Counted from the first letter of the stretch, positions 1 through 9,219 are shown. The stretch: DNA of 64,000 nt from Clostridia bacterium (GCA_017472255.1 JAFUQU010000014.1:439596-503595); one strand, 5' to 3'. Notes: generated from the letters alone by a model not told the origin. Numbers and translations are program-made.

Positions 1-660
1 AATGCGTTCGCTGACATGGACAGCGCGAACCTCGCCCTGCGCGGCGATGACGTCGGCTTTGGTGCAGACGGCACTCAGCGTGGACAGCGGGCTTTCCTTG
101 ACGTGACCGGTGAGAATTTCCTTTTCGGCGTCCGGAGAGGGATAGCCTAGCGTCAGCTTCATGAAAAAGCGGTCGATCTGCGCTTCAGGCAGCGGAAAGG
201 TGCCCTGGGATTCGATGGGGTTCTCGGTGGCGATGACGAAGAACGGTTCTTCCAGACGGTAGGTTTCGCCGTCGATGGAGACCTGACGTTCCTCCATGGC
301 TTCCAGCAGCGCCGACTGGGTGCGGGGCGTGGTGCGGTTGATTTCGTCGGCGATGACGATATTGGAGAAGATGGGACCCCGGCGGAAGATGAAGTTGGAG
401 GTTTTCTGGTCAAAGAAATTGATGCCGGTGATGTCGCTGGGCAGCAGGTCGGGGGTGAACTGCACGCGGCGGACATCGCCGCCGATGGAGCGGGCGAGGG
501 CTTTGGCAAGGCTGGTTTTGCCGGTTCCGGGGATATCGTCGAGCAGCACATGACCGCCGGCCAGCATGGCGGTGATGACCAGGCGAATCTGCTGGTTCTT
601 ACCGTAAATCACGCGGGAGATATTGGAAAGAAGGGCTTGAGAGAGGTCGCTGCATTTCAT
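1..660 (-). CDS. MoxR-family AAA+ ATPase, N-terminal part (gene continues past the left edge)
   Basis: Reading the minus strand from the ATG at 660-658 gives 220 uninterrupted codons to the window edge. The Walker A region is DDIPGTGKT (about residues 41-49) and the Walker B region is IVIADEINRTTPRTQ, followed by LLEAMEERQVS and IATENPIESQGTFPLPEAQ. These are hallmark segments of MoxR AAA+ ATPases. The Asp in place of the first Walker Gly is normal for this family. MoxR proteins act as chaperone-like ATPases and usually sit upstream of DUF58 and transglutaminase-like genes, which would lie to the left of this window. The start is supported by an AGGAG-type ribosome site just upstream and by a perfect promoter at 711-739. 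The C-terminal lid domain is not visible. Confidence 0.93.
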   Translation of the reverse strand, partial: MKCSDLSQALLSNISRVIYGKNQQIRLVITAMLAGGHVLLDDIPGTGKTSLAKALARSIGGDVRRVQFTPDLLPSDITGINFFDQKTSNFIFRRGPIFSNIVIADEINRTTPRTQSALLEAMEERQVSIDGETYRLEEPFFVIATENPIESQGTFPLPEAQIDRFFMKLTLGYPSPDAEKEILTGHVKESPLSTLSAVCTKADVIAAQGEVRAVHVSERI

Positions 661-710
661 GATGGATTCTCCTTGATTGTATTGTTTGAGTGGTGGGTTT
701 TTCTGGTTTT

Positions 711-739
711 ATTATATCATACGTTCGCGTGATTGTCAA
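711..739 (-). promoter_or_regulatory. Sigma-A promoter for the MoxR gene
   Basis: On the minus strand, TTGACA (739-734) and TATAAT (716-711) are separated by exactly 17 bp. Both hexamers match consensus. It lies about 50 bp upstream of the MoxR start codon. Confidence 0.8.
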
Positions 740-818
740 TACTTATTCTAAGATTGCATAAAAAATTTTCACGTCCGGGAAAAATTTGCGCAGAAAATTA
801 TTATAATTGATTTTTCTA

Positions 819-847
819 TTGCAATTTTGTGTGGAATGTAGTATAAT
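819..847 (+). promoter_or_regulatory. Sigma-A promoter for the leader RNA and CD3324-type gene
   Basis: TTGCAA (819-824), 17 bp, TATAAT (842-847). Transcription would start near 854, giving a leader of about 210 nt before the HTH gene at 1067. Confidence 0.75.
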
Positions 848-903
848 ATAAGAGCAGTCTTCACCGGGCTGCGAAAATTTCAATGAAAGGAGTGGTTTTC
901 AAA

Positions 904-933
904 ATGACGAATGATAAGGTGATTTCCGTATAA
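904..933 (+). CDS. Possible 9-codon leader peptide (MTNDKVISV)
   Basis: An ATG at 904 follows AAAGGAG (886-892) and opens a nine-residue frame ending in TAA at 931-933. An in-frame ATG at 883 would add seven residues but lacks its own ribosome site. The stop codon lies inside GTATAAC (928-934), which can pair with GTTATAC (973-979). This is how a translated leader peptide could control an RNA switch. There is no homology evidence, and the frame may be incidental. Confidence 0.35.
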   Translation: MTNDKVISV

Positions 934-1062
934 CCTCGGGTTGAAGATCCCTCCGGGAAATGCAATCCGCGAGTTATACAGCTCTCGCGGAGGCCAAGTG
1001 GTCTCCGTGGGGGTGCTTTCAGGTTTCTTTCCACCAAAGTGTTATGTATAACGAGAGGAGAG
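928..1062 (+). ncRNA. Structured 5' leader RNA upstream of the CD3324-type gene
   Basis: The 5' leader contains several short helices: AACC/GGTT, TCCC/GGGA, a 7-bp stem CCGCGAG (967-973) with CTCGCGG (984-990), and AGGCC (991-995) with GGTCT (1000-1004). GTTATAC (973-979) can pair with GTATAAC at 928-934 or with a second copy at 1046-1052, which touches the ribosome site GAGAGGAG (1053-1060). Mutually exclusive pairings next to a ribosome site suggest control of translation. I do not recognise it as a known riboswitch class. It also accounts for the gene-free stretch between 661 and 1066. Confidence 0.5.
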
Positions 1063-1066
1063 CAAA

Positions 1067-1354
1067 ATGGCGTACAAGAACGCAAGAGATATTCTGCCTT
1101 GCGAGTTAATTGAAGAAATACAGAAGTACATCGACGGCGATCTGGTCTATATCCCCACCAAGTCGGATAAGACCGAATGGGGCATCCGCAGCGGCGCAAA
1201 GCAGAAGTATGCCGAGCGCAATCACGCAATCCGTGAGCAGTACCGCAGCAGCGTCTCCATTGAGGAGCTGGCCAGACTGTATTTTCTCTCAACCGACAGC
1301 ATCAAGAAGATCGTCTACGGCGCACCTGCCGAGGCGGGCAGAAAAAAAGCATAG
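1067..1354 (+). CDS. CD3324-type HTH protein (Mor-like)
   Basis: This 95-residue protein resembles the CD3324 family of small Clostridia proteins. It has an ARDILPCELIEEIQKYIDG opening, a YIPTKSDKTEWG segment and a C-terminal helix-turn-helix (ISIEELARLYFLSTDSIKKIV-like, about residues 64-84), related to the Mor activator DNA-binding fold. It is probably a DNA-binding regulator with unknown targets. The ribosome site GAGAGGAG precedes the ATG by 6 nt. It stands alone between its own promoter and a strong terminator. The notable point is the long structured leader ahead of it. Confidence 0.8.
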   Translation: MAYKNARDILPCELIEEIQKYIDGDLVYIPTKSDKTEWGIRSGAKQKYAERNHAIREQYRSSVSIEELARLYFLSTDSIKKIVYGAPAEAGRKKA

Positions 1355-1355
1355 G

Positions 1356-1392
1356 AACAGGGTGTTCATCACGGTGAACACCCTGTTTTTCT
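1356..1392 (+). terminator. Intrinsic terminator after the CD3324-type gene
   Basis: A 13-bp stem, AACAGGGTGTTCA paired with TGAACACCCTGTT around the loop TCACGG, is followed by a T run. Confidence 0.85.
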
Positions 1393-1440
1393 TCCGCATA
1401 CCGCATATCCTACCTTTGTCAAAATATTTGCCGAAAACAC

Positions 1441-1469
1441 TTGACAATGGTAGTGATGTGTGGTATACT
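1441..1469 (+). promoter_or_regulatory. Sigma-A promoter of the three-lipoprotein operon
   Basis: TTGACA (1441-1446), 17 bp, TATACT (1464-1469), 23 bp upstream of the first lipoprotein start. No other promoter is evident before 7958, so the three genes are probably cotranscribed. Confidence 0.75.
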
Positions 1470-1491
1470 TTTTTTATAGGGGGGATGACAA

Positions 1492-3657
1492 ATGAAGAGA
1501 TATCTGTTTGCAATCCTGTTAATCCTGTGCCTGTGCGTGACAGCCTGTGGCGAGGAAGCGGGCGAGCGGGTGACGAACGTCTACAGCTCGGAGAAAATTG
1601 AGCTGCCCGAAGGGATGGCATTATCACGGCTGTATGATACATCGAACGGCTGCGCGGCGCTCTGCTTCGACGGCACAGCTCACCGTCTGCTGGGATTGGA
1701 TTCCGCCGGGAAGCAGGACGGCGAAGACATTCTGCCCTATGGTAACGGGGAAATCTATGATCTGACGATTCTGCCGGACGGCGGCGTGGTCTGTCTGATT
1801 GACAGCAAAGACGGCATTTTTTCGGTGGTGCGCCATCGGGAAGGCGGAGCAGAGGTGCTTTGCGATGATCTGGAAGCGCTGTACGAGCGCGAAAACGTTC
1901 GCTTTTCGCTGACGAGAATTATGGCGGACGGGGACGGCGACCTCTGCCTGATCGGGCAATCGGCGCTGGTGATGCTGGATGGAGAGGGCGGCTTTCTGTT
2001 CTCGCTGACCATTTCCGACACGCTGGAAAGCGTTTATCCCGACGGCAGCGGGCGGCTGATTGTCTGTACATATGAGAAGGTAAACTTCACCCGAAGCTGC
2101 CGTGCCATTGACAAGGAAGCGCGCGATTTCGGTGAGGAAACGGCGCTGGTCTCCGATCTGATGATCGACGACGGAAACAATTTCTATTCGTGGGACAGCA
2201 AGGGGCTGTACGGCTATGATGCTGTCTCCGGAACGACGACCCTGCTGTGCGATTGGGTGAATTCCGATTTGAACCACTATCGGATTGAGGAAATCAGCGT
2301 GCTGGGGGCGGATACGATGATACTGCGCTACCGCCGAAGCATGGCGTCGGACAGCGAATCTGACCTTTTATATATGGAACGCATCCCCGACGATCAGGTT
2401 CCGGCAAAAAACTTAATCCGGGTAGCGGGCACTTACTGCGATATGTATCTTTACGAGCGCGCCGCCGAATTCAACCGGGAAAGTGACGAATACCGGGTGG
2501 TCATCGACATTTACGGCTACGGCGAGGACGACGCGCTGCGCAACGATATCCTAGCGGGACGTGTCCCGGACGTGATGATCTTCCAGCGGGATTTCTCCGG
2601 GAGCAGCAAATATCACGACGCTTACATCGACGCGAACACCTTCACCGATCTCTACGCGCTGATGGATGCCGACCCGGATTTCGACCGCTCGCAGATTACA
2701 GCCGGCGCCATGCGTTCGCTGGAACGGGGCGGAAAGCTGTACGAGCTGCCCACGTCGGTTTATATCCGCACGTTGACGGCGAAGGGGGCGAATGTTCCGG
2801 CGGAGGGCTGGACGCTGCGGGAATTTCTCGACTGGGCGAAGGCGTTGGAAGGCGCGGTGGTGATGGAAGCTGACAAAGAGGAGCTGCTGGAGGTTATGCT
2901 GACCTGCTCCATGGGTGAGTTCGTGGACTGGGAGAACGGAACGTGCAGCTTTGACTCCGACCTGTTCCGCCATACGCTGGAATTTGCCGCCACCGCCGAC
3001 TGCAATGTGAATCCGCTGCTGACTTCGGAGGAACGGGAATATGCGCGGGAGGACAAGGGCTATGTCCACCGCGAGGGTAAGGTTATGCTGCGGCTGGTGA
3101 AGATGCCCGTGCTGACCCATTATATGTTCGCCCAGCATTACTACTGGTTCGATGACGTTTGCTTTGTCGGTTTTCCATCGAATGACGGCAACGGCACGCA
3201 GATTGCGGCTTTGGCAAGCTATGCCATCGCCGAGCGCTCGGAGGTGAAGGAGGGCGCGTGGGAATTCCTGAAATACCTGCTGCTCAACCGGGACGAATAC
3301 ATGGGCGACCTGACCTCTACGGTGTCCGGCATCCGAAGCGCCTTCGCAGAAATGGGCGGACGGCATTATTACTACACCTACGGCCGCTATAACGGCTATA
3401 AATCCTGCGCGTGGGACAGAGACCCGGCGGAGCTATACGATCTGTCCCAGGGAATTGTACACGACTACACCGACGAGGACTGCGAAAAATTCCTTGCGCT
3501 GATGGATGGCGCGGGGACATCCACCTTCATGGATTCCACACTGATGGAGATTGTGATGGAGGAGGTACAGATGTATTTTGCGGGCGACAAAACGCTGGAT
3601 GAAACTGTAAAAATTATACAGGGACGCGCGGGCATTTATGTGTCCGAGCAGAGCTGA
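1492..3657 (+). CDS. Lipoprotein with solute-binding-like C-terminal domain, paralog 1
   Basis: This is a 721-residue exported lipoprotein: a basic start, a hydrophobic stretch and lipobox VTAC with Cys19 as the lipidation site. Residues about 30-300 are repetitive, with short DGxGxL-type strands, and look like a beta-propeller. From about 305 (PDDQVPAKNLIRVAG) the sequence resembles an extracellular family 1 solute-binding fold, including VPDVMIFQRDF, DLYALMDADPDFDRS, GGKLYELPTSVYIRT and WEFLKYLL. It would be anchored on the outer face of the membrane. No permease or ABC ATPase lies nearby, so a transport role is unproven; sensing or glycan binding is also possible. It is closest to the next gene (CSMGEFVDWE shared). 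Confidence 0.8.
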   Translation: MKRYLFAILLILCLCVTACGEEAGERVTNVYSSEKIELPEGMALSRLYDTSNGCAALCFDGTAHRLLGLDSAGKQDGEDILPYGNGEIYDLTILPDGGVVCLIDSKDGIFSVVRHREGGAEVLCDDLEALYERENVRFSLTRIMADGDGDLCLIGQSALVMLDGEGGFLFSLTISDTLESVYPDGSGRLIVCTYEKVNFTRSCRAIDKEARDFGEETALVSDLMIDDGNNFYSWDSKGLYGYDAVSGTTTLLCDWVNSDLNHYRIEEISVLGADTMILRYRRSMASDSESDLLYMERIPDDQVPAKNLIRVAGTYCDMYLYERAAEFNRESDEYRVVIDIYGYGEDDALRNDILAGRVPDVMIFQRDFSGSSKYHDAYIDANTFTDLYALMDADPDFDRSQITAGAMRSLERGGKLYELPTSVYIRTLTAKGANVPAEGWTLREFLDWAKALEGAVVMEADKEELLEVMLTCSMGEFVDWENGTCSFDSDLFRHTLEFAATADCNVNPLLTSEEREYAREDKGYVHREGKVMLRLVKMPVLTHYMFAQHYYWFDDVCFVGFPSNDGNGTQIAALASYAIAERSEVKEGAWEFLKYLLLNRDEYMGDLTSTVSGIRSAFAEMGGRHYYYTYGRYNGYKSCAWDRDPAELYDLSQGIVHDYTDEDCEKFLALMDGAGTSTFMDSTLMEIVMEEVQMYFAGDKTLDETVKIIQGRAGIYVSEQS

Positions 3658-3670
3658 CGGAGGGATGATG

Positions 3671-5776
3671 ATGAGAAGAATTTGCGGGATTTTGCTGGTT
3701 TTGCTGATGCTTCTGCCCGCTGTTTCCTGCGGGAAAGAGGAGGGCGAGCAGGTGACGAACGTCTATCGCTCGGAAGCATTGACGCTGCCCGAGGGCTTCA
3801 CGGTTTGGGAAATACAGACGGGGACCGATGGTTTTTCCGTCCTGTGCGGCGACGGGGAAAACCACATGATTCTGCGATTTGACGCGGCGGGGGAGCAGAT
3901 TTCCGAAGAAACGCTGTCTTATGAGAATGAAACGCTGTGGGATGCCTGTGTGCTGCCCGACGGCAGCGTGGTCTGCTTGTATGAAGCGGACGGCGTATTT
4001 TCGCTGGTGAAGCGTTCGAATGGGGAAAACCGCGTGCTGTGCGGCGATTTGGCGGCGCTGTATGAGCGGCAGAATCTTCGCTTTGAGCAGCCCACGCTGG
4101 CGGCAGATGGGGATGGAGACCTTTGTCTGGCAGGATTTTCGTCGCTGTTTCTGCTGGATGGGGAAGGAACGCCGCTGTTCGATTTGACGCTGACCGGCTC
4201 TCTGCAAAGCGTTCAGCTGACGGCGGACGGACAGTTCAGCGTGACGACCTTCGACCGGAATACCGTCATTACCACCATTCGCACCATTGACAAAGCTGGA
4301 CGCTGCTTCGGTGATAGTCCGTCCTTGCCCGATGCCATGCAGAACGGAACGCTTTTGATGGGCGTGGGCTACGATTTATACCAGACGAACAGCATTGGTG
4401 TTTACGGCTGGGACAGCGATTTGGGGGAGCGGGTTTTGCTTTGCAATTGGCTGAACTCCGACCTGATCGGGAATAACGTGGATATCGTGGGCATCATTGA
4501 CGCCGAACGGCTGGTGGTCAGCTATGCGGGGGAAGCGGATGGCAGCGGCGAACTGCTATACATGACCCGCGTCCCCGACGATCAGGTTCCGGCGCGAAAG
4601 CTCATCCGGGTGTTTACCCTGAATGGCATACAGTCGCTGAACGAACGGGCGGTGGTCTTTAATCGTTCCAGTGAGGAATACCGGGTGGTGATCGATGTGT
4701 ACCAGCAGTATGCCACCGATGCCAAGCACGGCGAGGATATTATGAAGGAAGACATCCTCACCGGGAAGATTCCCGATGTGATGGTCTTCACCCGGGTGAA
4801 TATTCACAACGACTATCGCTCTGAGTACATCGATGCTGGAATGTTCGCCGACCTCTATACGCTGATGGACGCAGACCCGGATTTCGACCGCTCCTGCTTG
4901 CCGATCGGCGTGCTGCGGGCGATGGAGCGCGGCGGAAGCCTCTATGAGCTGCCGGTGGACATTTCCGCGCGGACACTGATGGGCAAGGGAGAAAATCTGC
5001 CCGACGGCTGGACGCTGGAGGAATTCCTCGGCTGGGCGAAGGAACAGGGCGGCGCGGTTATCGATGTGGAGGGAGAATATCTGCTGCAATTGCTGCTGAC
5101 CTGCTCCATGGGCGAGTTTGTGGACTGGGAGAGCGGTTCGTGCCGCTTTGATTCCGACCTGTTCCGGGAGCTGCTGACCTTTGTGAAGGATTACCGCGCC
5201 GGTTCGGGGACGCAGCTGATCGACGCGCGGCTGCATTATCTGGGACGGTTCATGACCGAGCAGGCGAAATTACAGTTTGAGGATGTCTGCTTCGTGGGCT
5301 TTCCGACGACCGAGGGCAACGGCACGCAGGTCTATGCCATGACCAGCTATGGTATTGCCGAAAAGTCGGAGGTAAAAGCGGGCGCGTGGGAATTCCTCAA
5401 GACCCTGCTGGATGCAGGTGCTTCCAGTGGTATGCCCGCCACGACGGCGGGAATTCGCAGCGCCTGCGAGGAGATGTATGATTATCACCGCTACTACGGC
5501 TATGACGGCAAAAGCTCCAGCTCCTGGAGCGCGGACAGCGAAATGCCTGCAAACATCGATCTGAACGCGGGTATGCTTCGGGATTTCACGGAGGAGGACT
5601 GCGAGGCGCTGCTTTCCTTGCTGGAGGATGCCAGCCCATCGGAAATGGACGGAACGACTTTGATGAATCTAATCCTGGAGGAGGTGCGGGTCTATCTGGC
5701 GGGCGACAAGCCGCTGGAAGAAACCGTAAAGATCATTCAGGACCGCGCGGGAACCTACATTGCGGAACAACAATAA
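3671..5776 (+). CDS. Lipoprotein with solute-binding-like C-terminal domain, paralog 2
   Basis: A 701-residue paralog of the preceding gene. The start is the third of three consecutive ATG codons (3665, 3668, 3671), chosen for its spacing from GGAGGG (3659-3664). The signal peptide ends in the lipobox AVSC with Cys20. Shared with paralog 1 are EQVTNVYRSE near the N-terminus, the RVPDDQVPARKLIRV linker, LYTLMDADPDFDRS, CSMGEFVDWESGSCRFDSDLF and the closing ETVKIIQDRAGTYI. It starts 13 bp after the upstream stop, so the genes form an operon made by tandem duplication. Ligand unknown. Confidence 0.8.
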   Translation: MRRICGILLVLLMLLPAVSCGKEEGEQVTNVYRSEALTLPEGFTVWEIQTGTDGFSVLCGDGENHMILRFDAAGEQISEETLSYENETLWDACVLPDGSVVCLYEADGVFSLVKRSNGENRVLCGDLAALYERQNLRFEQPTLAADGDGDLCLAGFSSLFLLDGEGTPLFDLTLTGSLQSVQLTADGQFSVTTFDRNTVITTIRTIDKAGRCFGDSPSLPDAMQNGTLLMGVGYDLYQTNSIGVYGWDSDLGERVLLCNWLNSDLIGNNVDIVGIIDAERLVVSYAGEADGSGELLYMTRVPDDQVPARKLIRVFTLNGIQSLNERAVVFNRSSEEYRVVIDVYQQYATDAKHGEDIMKEDILTGKIPDVMVFTRVNIHNDYRSEYIDAGMFADLYTLMDADPDFDRSCLPIGVLRAMERGGSLYELPVDISARTLMGKGENLPDGWTLEEFLGWAKEQGGAVIDVEGEYLLQLLLTCSMGEFVDWESGSCRFDSDLFRELLTFVKDYRAGSGTQLIDARLHYLGRFMTEQAKLQFEDVCFVGFPTTEGNGTQVYAMTSYGIAEKSEVKAGAWEFLKTLLDAGASSGMPATTAGIRSACEEMYDYHRYYGYDGKSSSSWSADSEMPANIDLNAGMLRDFTEEDCEALLSLLEDASPSEMDGTTLMNLILEEVRVYLAGDKPLEETVKIIQDRAGTYIAEQQ

Positions 5777-5795
5777 TTTCAAGGAGGCTAACAAC

Positions 5796-7958
5796 ATGAA
5801 GCACACAAAACTTTGCGCAGGAGTTATGGTCTTTGCCATGACCGTGACGACGCTGCTTCTGTCGTCCTGCGGCGAGCAGAAGCCGACGGCGGAAAAAGCC
5901 GTGGGTGTTTTTGCCGGTGAAAAAATCGAGCTGGCGGAGAATTTCTCGGGCGACGCACTGGCAAGGGACGGCGGAACGCTCTACATTTTGGGCAGTATGG
6001 ATGGAGAGGAAGGTTCCCAGCCGACGATGGCTGTCATCGATGAGACGGGGACGGTGGATTATGAGACGCTGGATATGGATATCACGCCCCGCAGCTTTGC
6101 ACTGCTGGACGGCGGCTATCTCTTTCTGTCCAGAACCTTCGACCGCAAGACCGGAAGTCAGATCTATTCGCTCCATTATTATAAGGATGGTCTTGTCTGG
6201 TCGAAGGATACCTCCGATTATCTGGAGATTCCCGAAAACTATTACCGGGAGCTCGGCGCTGCCGTTTTCGGGGATACCATCGTCATCGCGGCTTATCAAT
6301 CGGCCGTGCTGCTGTCCGTTGAGGGCAAAGTGACGGCGCAGGTTACGCTGCCCGGTTATCTGAACGCGCTGGCAGCGTCGGGAGAACGCGCTTTTATCGA
6401 CTGCGGGGAGACGCTGTATGAGCTGGGCGCCAACGGTTCCATGACGGAGATGGAGGGCAGCCTTTCTGAAAGCAGCACTTACAGTGCCGGAGAGGGCTAT
6501 GATCTCTGCTATACCAACGACAGCGGCGTCTGGGGCATGACATGGGGCGAGGAAGGGGTGTCCTCGTCCGAAATTATGAACTGGGTCAACTCCAATATCC
6601 TGTCCAACCGCATCAGCTCCTTTTGCGTCATGTCGGCGGAGGAAATTTACTTCTGGGGCAGCGACGGTCTGGACGGCGAAACCGGGCTTTGGCGCTATAC
6701 AAAGGTGCCGGAGGATCAGGTTCCCGAGCGGCTGACCGTCCGCATCGCCTACATCGAAACCGGGCGCTATCTCATTCCCAAGGCGGCGATTCTGTTCAAC
6801 AAATCCCAAAGCCAGTATCAGGTTGTCTGCGAGGAGCTGATGGCGGCGGACGGCGATTATGAAAACGCGCAGACCCGGCTTGACGCGGGCATCGTCGCCG
6901 GAACCATCGGCGATATTGTGGCTATGGACTGCTATGATGATCAGACTGCGTACCGTAAATACGCCGAAAAGGGCGCGTTCGCCGATCTCTACACGCTGTT
7001 TAATGAGGAATGGGCGAAGGAGGATTTCTTCGGCTGTGTCCTTGACTGGCTGGATGTGGACGGCAGTCTGTACGCTCTGCCCCAGGAGTTTTCGCTGGTC
7101 ACGCTGATCAGCGCACCGGGAACGGTGGACGGCGAATGGAATGCGTCGGCGTTCATGGCTTTGGCTGATTCGGGAAAGCGGCTCTTCAACCGCACAACCC
7201 GCGCGGTGGTCGAGAATCAGCTGAGCGACAGCATTTTAGCGGAGTGCGTGAATCTGGAGGACGGAACCTGTGACTTCACGTCCGGCAGCTTTGTGAAATA
7301 TCTGGAGTTCATCCAGTCCCTGCCCGAGACGGACGAGGACGGCTTCGGCTGGGGCGAAAACCACTATGCCACCGGTGAAGTGCTGCTCTGCAATCATGAT
7401 ATCATGAATGTGGGTGGATATATGCAAATGAACTATATCTTTGGTAATGACGTGGGGCCGGACGTGCTGGGTTATCCGACGGCAAACGGCGGCGCGGTCA
7501 AAATCAGCGCGACCACGCTGTATGGCATTACGTCGGGCAGTCTGGTGAAGGACGGCGCCATGACCTTCCTGCGCTATCTGCTGTCCCAGGGCAGCATCAT
7601 CGACACAAGCCGCGGTATGCGATACATTCCGGTGTGCAAGGATACCCTTCAGGCGTGGTTTGAGAGCGAGGGAAACCTGTATTACCGCTTCTATCTGGAC
7701 GATACCGGAAGCTATGGCACCAGCAGCACGCCCTATGAGCTGAAGGAGGGCGAGGCGATGGCCTATGTGGATCAGGCAGCGCTGGATGGAATGTTCGCCT
7801 TCCTCGACGGACTGACCGCCATGCCGTGGATGCCCGCCGACATATGCAATATCGTAGACGAGGAGATGACCGCTTACCTTGCCGGAACGCAGGACGCCGG
7901 AAAGACGGCGGAGCTGATTGAAAACCGGGTAGGCCTCTATCTGGCCGAACAGCAGTGA
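5796..7958 (+). CDS. Lipoprotein with solute-binding-like C-terminal domain, paralog 3 (diverged)
   Basis: A 720-residue lipoprotein, with AAGGAGG at 5781-5787 fixing the start. The lipobox is LSSC with Cys25. It keeps the same architecture as the two upstream paralogs (a strand-rich half, a VPEDQVPERLTVRIAY linker, then a solute-binding-like half ending in ENRVGLYLAEQQ) but is clearly more diverged, for instance in the central VDGSLYALPQEFSLVTL. It therefore arose by an older duplication than the first pair. No terminator is visible before the sialidase promoter, so read-through into the sialidase is possible. Confidence 0.8.
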   Translation: MKHTKLCAGVMVFAMTVTTLLLSSCGEQKPTAEKAVGVFAGEKIELAENFSGDALARDGGTLYILGSMDGEEGSQPTMAVIDETGTVDYETLDMDITPRSFALLDGGYLFLSRTFDRKTGSQIYSLHYYKDGLVWSKDTSDYLEIPENYYRELGAAVFGDTIVIAAYQSAVLLSVEGKVTAQVTLPGYLNALAASGERAFIDCGETLYELGANGSMTEMEGSLSESSTYSAGEGYDLCYTNDSGVWGMTWGEEGVSSSEIMNWVNSNILSNRISSFCVMSAEEIYFWGSDGLDGETGLWRYTKVPEDQVPERLTVRIAYIETGRYLIPKAAILFNKSQSQYQVVCEELMAADGDYENAQTRLDAGIVAGTIGDIVAMDCYDDQTAYRKYAEKGAFADLYTLFNEEWAKEDFFGCVLDWLDVDGSLYALPQEFSLVTLISAPGTVDGEWNASAFMALADSGKRLFNRTTRAVVENQLSDSILAECVNLEDGTCDFTSGSFVKYLEFIQSLPETDEDGFGWGENHYATGEVLLCNHDIMNVGGYMQMNYIFGNDVGPDVLGYPTANGGAVKISATTLYGITSGSLVKDGAMTFLRYLLSQGSIIDTSRGMRYIPVCKDTLQAWFESEGNLYYRFYLDDTGSYGTSSTPYELKEGEAMAYVDQAALDGMFAFLDGLTAMPWMPADICNIVDEEMTAYLAGTQDAGKTAELIENRVGLYLAEQQ

Positions 7959-7977
7959 AATATGGTTCAAATGCTGC

Positions 7978-8006
7978 TTGCAATCCACGGGGAAGTATGA
8001 TATAAT
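7978..8006 (+). promoter_or_regulatory. Sigma-A promoter of the sialidase gene
   Basis: TTGCAA (7978-7983), 17 bp, TATAAT (8001-8006), followed by the ribosome site GGGAGGG 5' of the start at 8041. Confidence 0.7.
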
Positions 8007-8040
8007 GATTTGAAAATATACTTCCGGGAGGGATAGTACC

Positions 8041-9219
8041 ATGTACATGAACGATAAGCTGCTTTTTGCGTCCGGGGGGCGCTCCAACTACCGCATTCCC
8101 AGCATTGTTGCCACAAACAACGGAACCGTGCTGGCGTTCTGCAACGACCGCAAGGATTCGCTGTCCGATCACGCCGAGGAAGTGGCGCTGGTCTGCGCAC
8201 GAAAAAAGCCGGGGCAGAATTGGGGCGAGGTTGAGACGCTGGTGGGGATTCCCGGCTGGTCCTGCGCCATCGGAAGCGCAGTCTACGACGCAGTTACCGA
8301 TACGGTGATGTGCTCGGGCGGACGGACTCCTGTGACAAAAAATGAGTTCGGCAAATATTCAAAGGAAGAGCTTGCCGCCATGGAAAAGGCAGCGGAGGAG
8401 CGCGCCGCCGCGCAGGGCATCCGCCGCGGGGCGCTGATGCTGTACAGCAGCGACAGCGGCGAAACTTGGGTGGAGCGCCCGCTCAAAGTGGAGAAGTATA
8501 CCTACACAAAGGAGGACGGGACGACGGTGGATATCGGCGGCAGCTGTCACGGCGCTGCCCACGGCATTCAGCTTCGCCACGGCGCTTATGCGGGACGGCT
8601 GCTCTGCCCCTCACGGGATAAAATCCGCGATTATGACCGCATGGACGAACTCTGCATCAGTTGCGTCAACAACGCCATTTACAGCGACGATCACGGTATG
8701 ACCTGGAAGGCATCCGCGCCCGTTCAGGTCGGCACCGGCGAGGGTACACTGATCGAAAACGCCGACGGGACAATTACCTACAATTCCCGCGCCTACTTCA
8801 AGGATCAGAAGCGCTATCTTGCTGCCAGTACGGACGGCGGCGCTTCCTGGGGAAATTTCCGCACCGACGATTTCCTCATTGAGGAAAAGGCTATCGGCTG
8901 CAACGCTTCCTTCCTGCGTGTGGAGAGGGAGGAGCTGACCGACGCCTCCCTACTGCCGGAGGGCGCCGATTCGGTGACGATTTTCGTCAACCCCCGCGCC
9001 GAGACCCGCCGGAATCTGACCGCCTGCGTCAGCTTCGACAGCGGAAAGACATGGAGCCATACAAAGACCATCCGTGAAGGACAGTCGTCTTATTCCAGCC
9101 TTGTCTTTTCGGCGGCGGATCAGCACTTCTATCTGTTGTATGAGATGGGCGAGAAGAATCCTTATGAAGCGGGCATCGCCATCCGAGAGTTCGATCTCGA
9201 GTGGCTGCTTGGTGAATGA
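8041..9219 (+). CDS. Exo-alpha-sialidase (GH33-type, BNR/Asp-box), cytoplasmic form
   Basis: A 392-residue protein with the sialidase signature YRIP (17-20, Arg18 of the arginine triad) and four Asp boxes of the form SxDxGxxW: residues 136/137-143, 215-222, 263-270 and 331-338. Tyr351 in SSYSSLVF fits the catalytic nucleophile. Sialidases remove terminal sialic acid from glycans. There is no signal peptide or membrane segment, so it should act inside the cell on imported sialyl-oligosaccharides, or on another sugar acid. A second ATG at 8047 is possible. It overlaps the start of the downstream kinase-like gene. Confidence 0.87.
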   Translation: MYMNDKLLFASGGRSNYRIPSIVATNNGTVLAFCNDRKDSLSDHAEEVALVCARKKPGQNWGEVETLVGIPGWSCAIGSAVYDAVTDTVMCSGGRTPVTKNEFGKYSKEELAAMEKAAEERAAAQGIRRGALMLYSSDSGETWVERPLKVEKYTYTKEDGTTVDIGGSCHGAAHGIQLRHGAYAGRLLCPSRDKIRDYDRMDELCISCVNNAIYSDDHGMTWKASAPVQVGTGEGTLIENADGTITYNSRAYFKDQKRYLAASTDGGASWGNFRTDDFLIEEKAIGCNASFLRVEREELTDASLLPEGADSVTIFVNPRAETRRNLTACVSFDSGKTWSHTKTIREGQSSYSSLVFSAADQHFYLLYEMGEKNPYEAGIAIREFDLEWLLGE

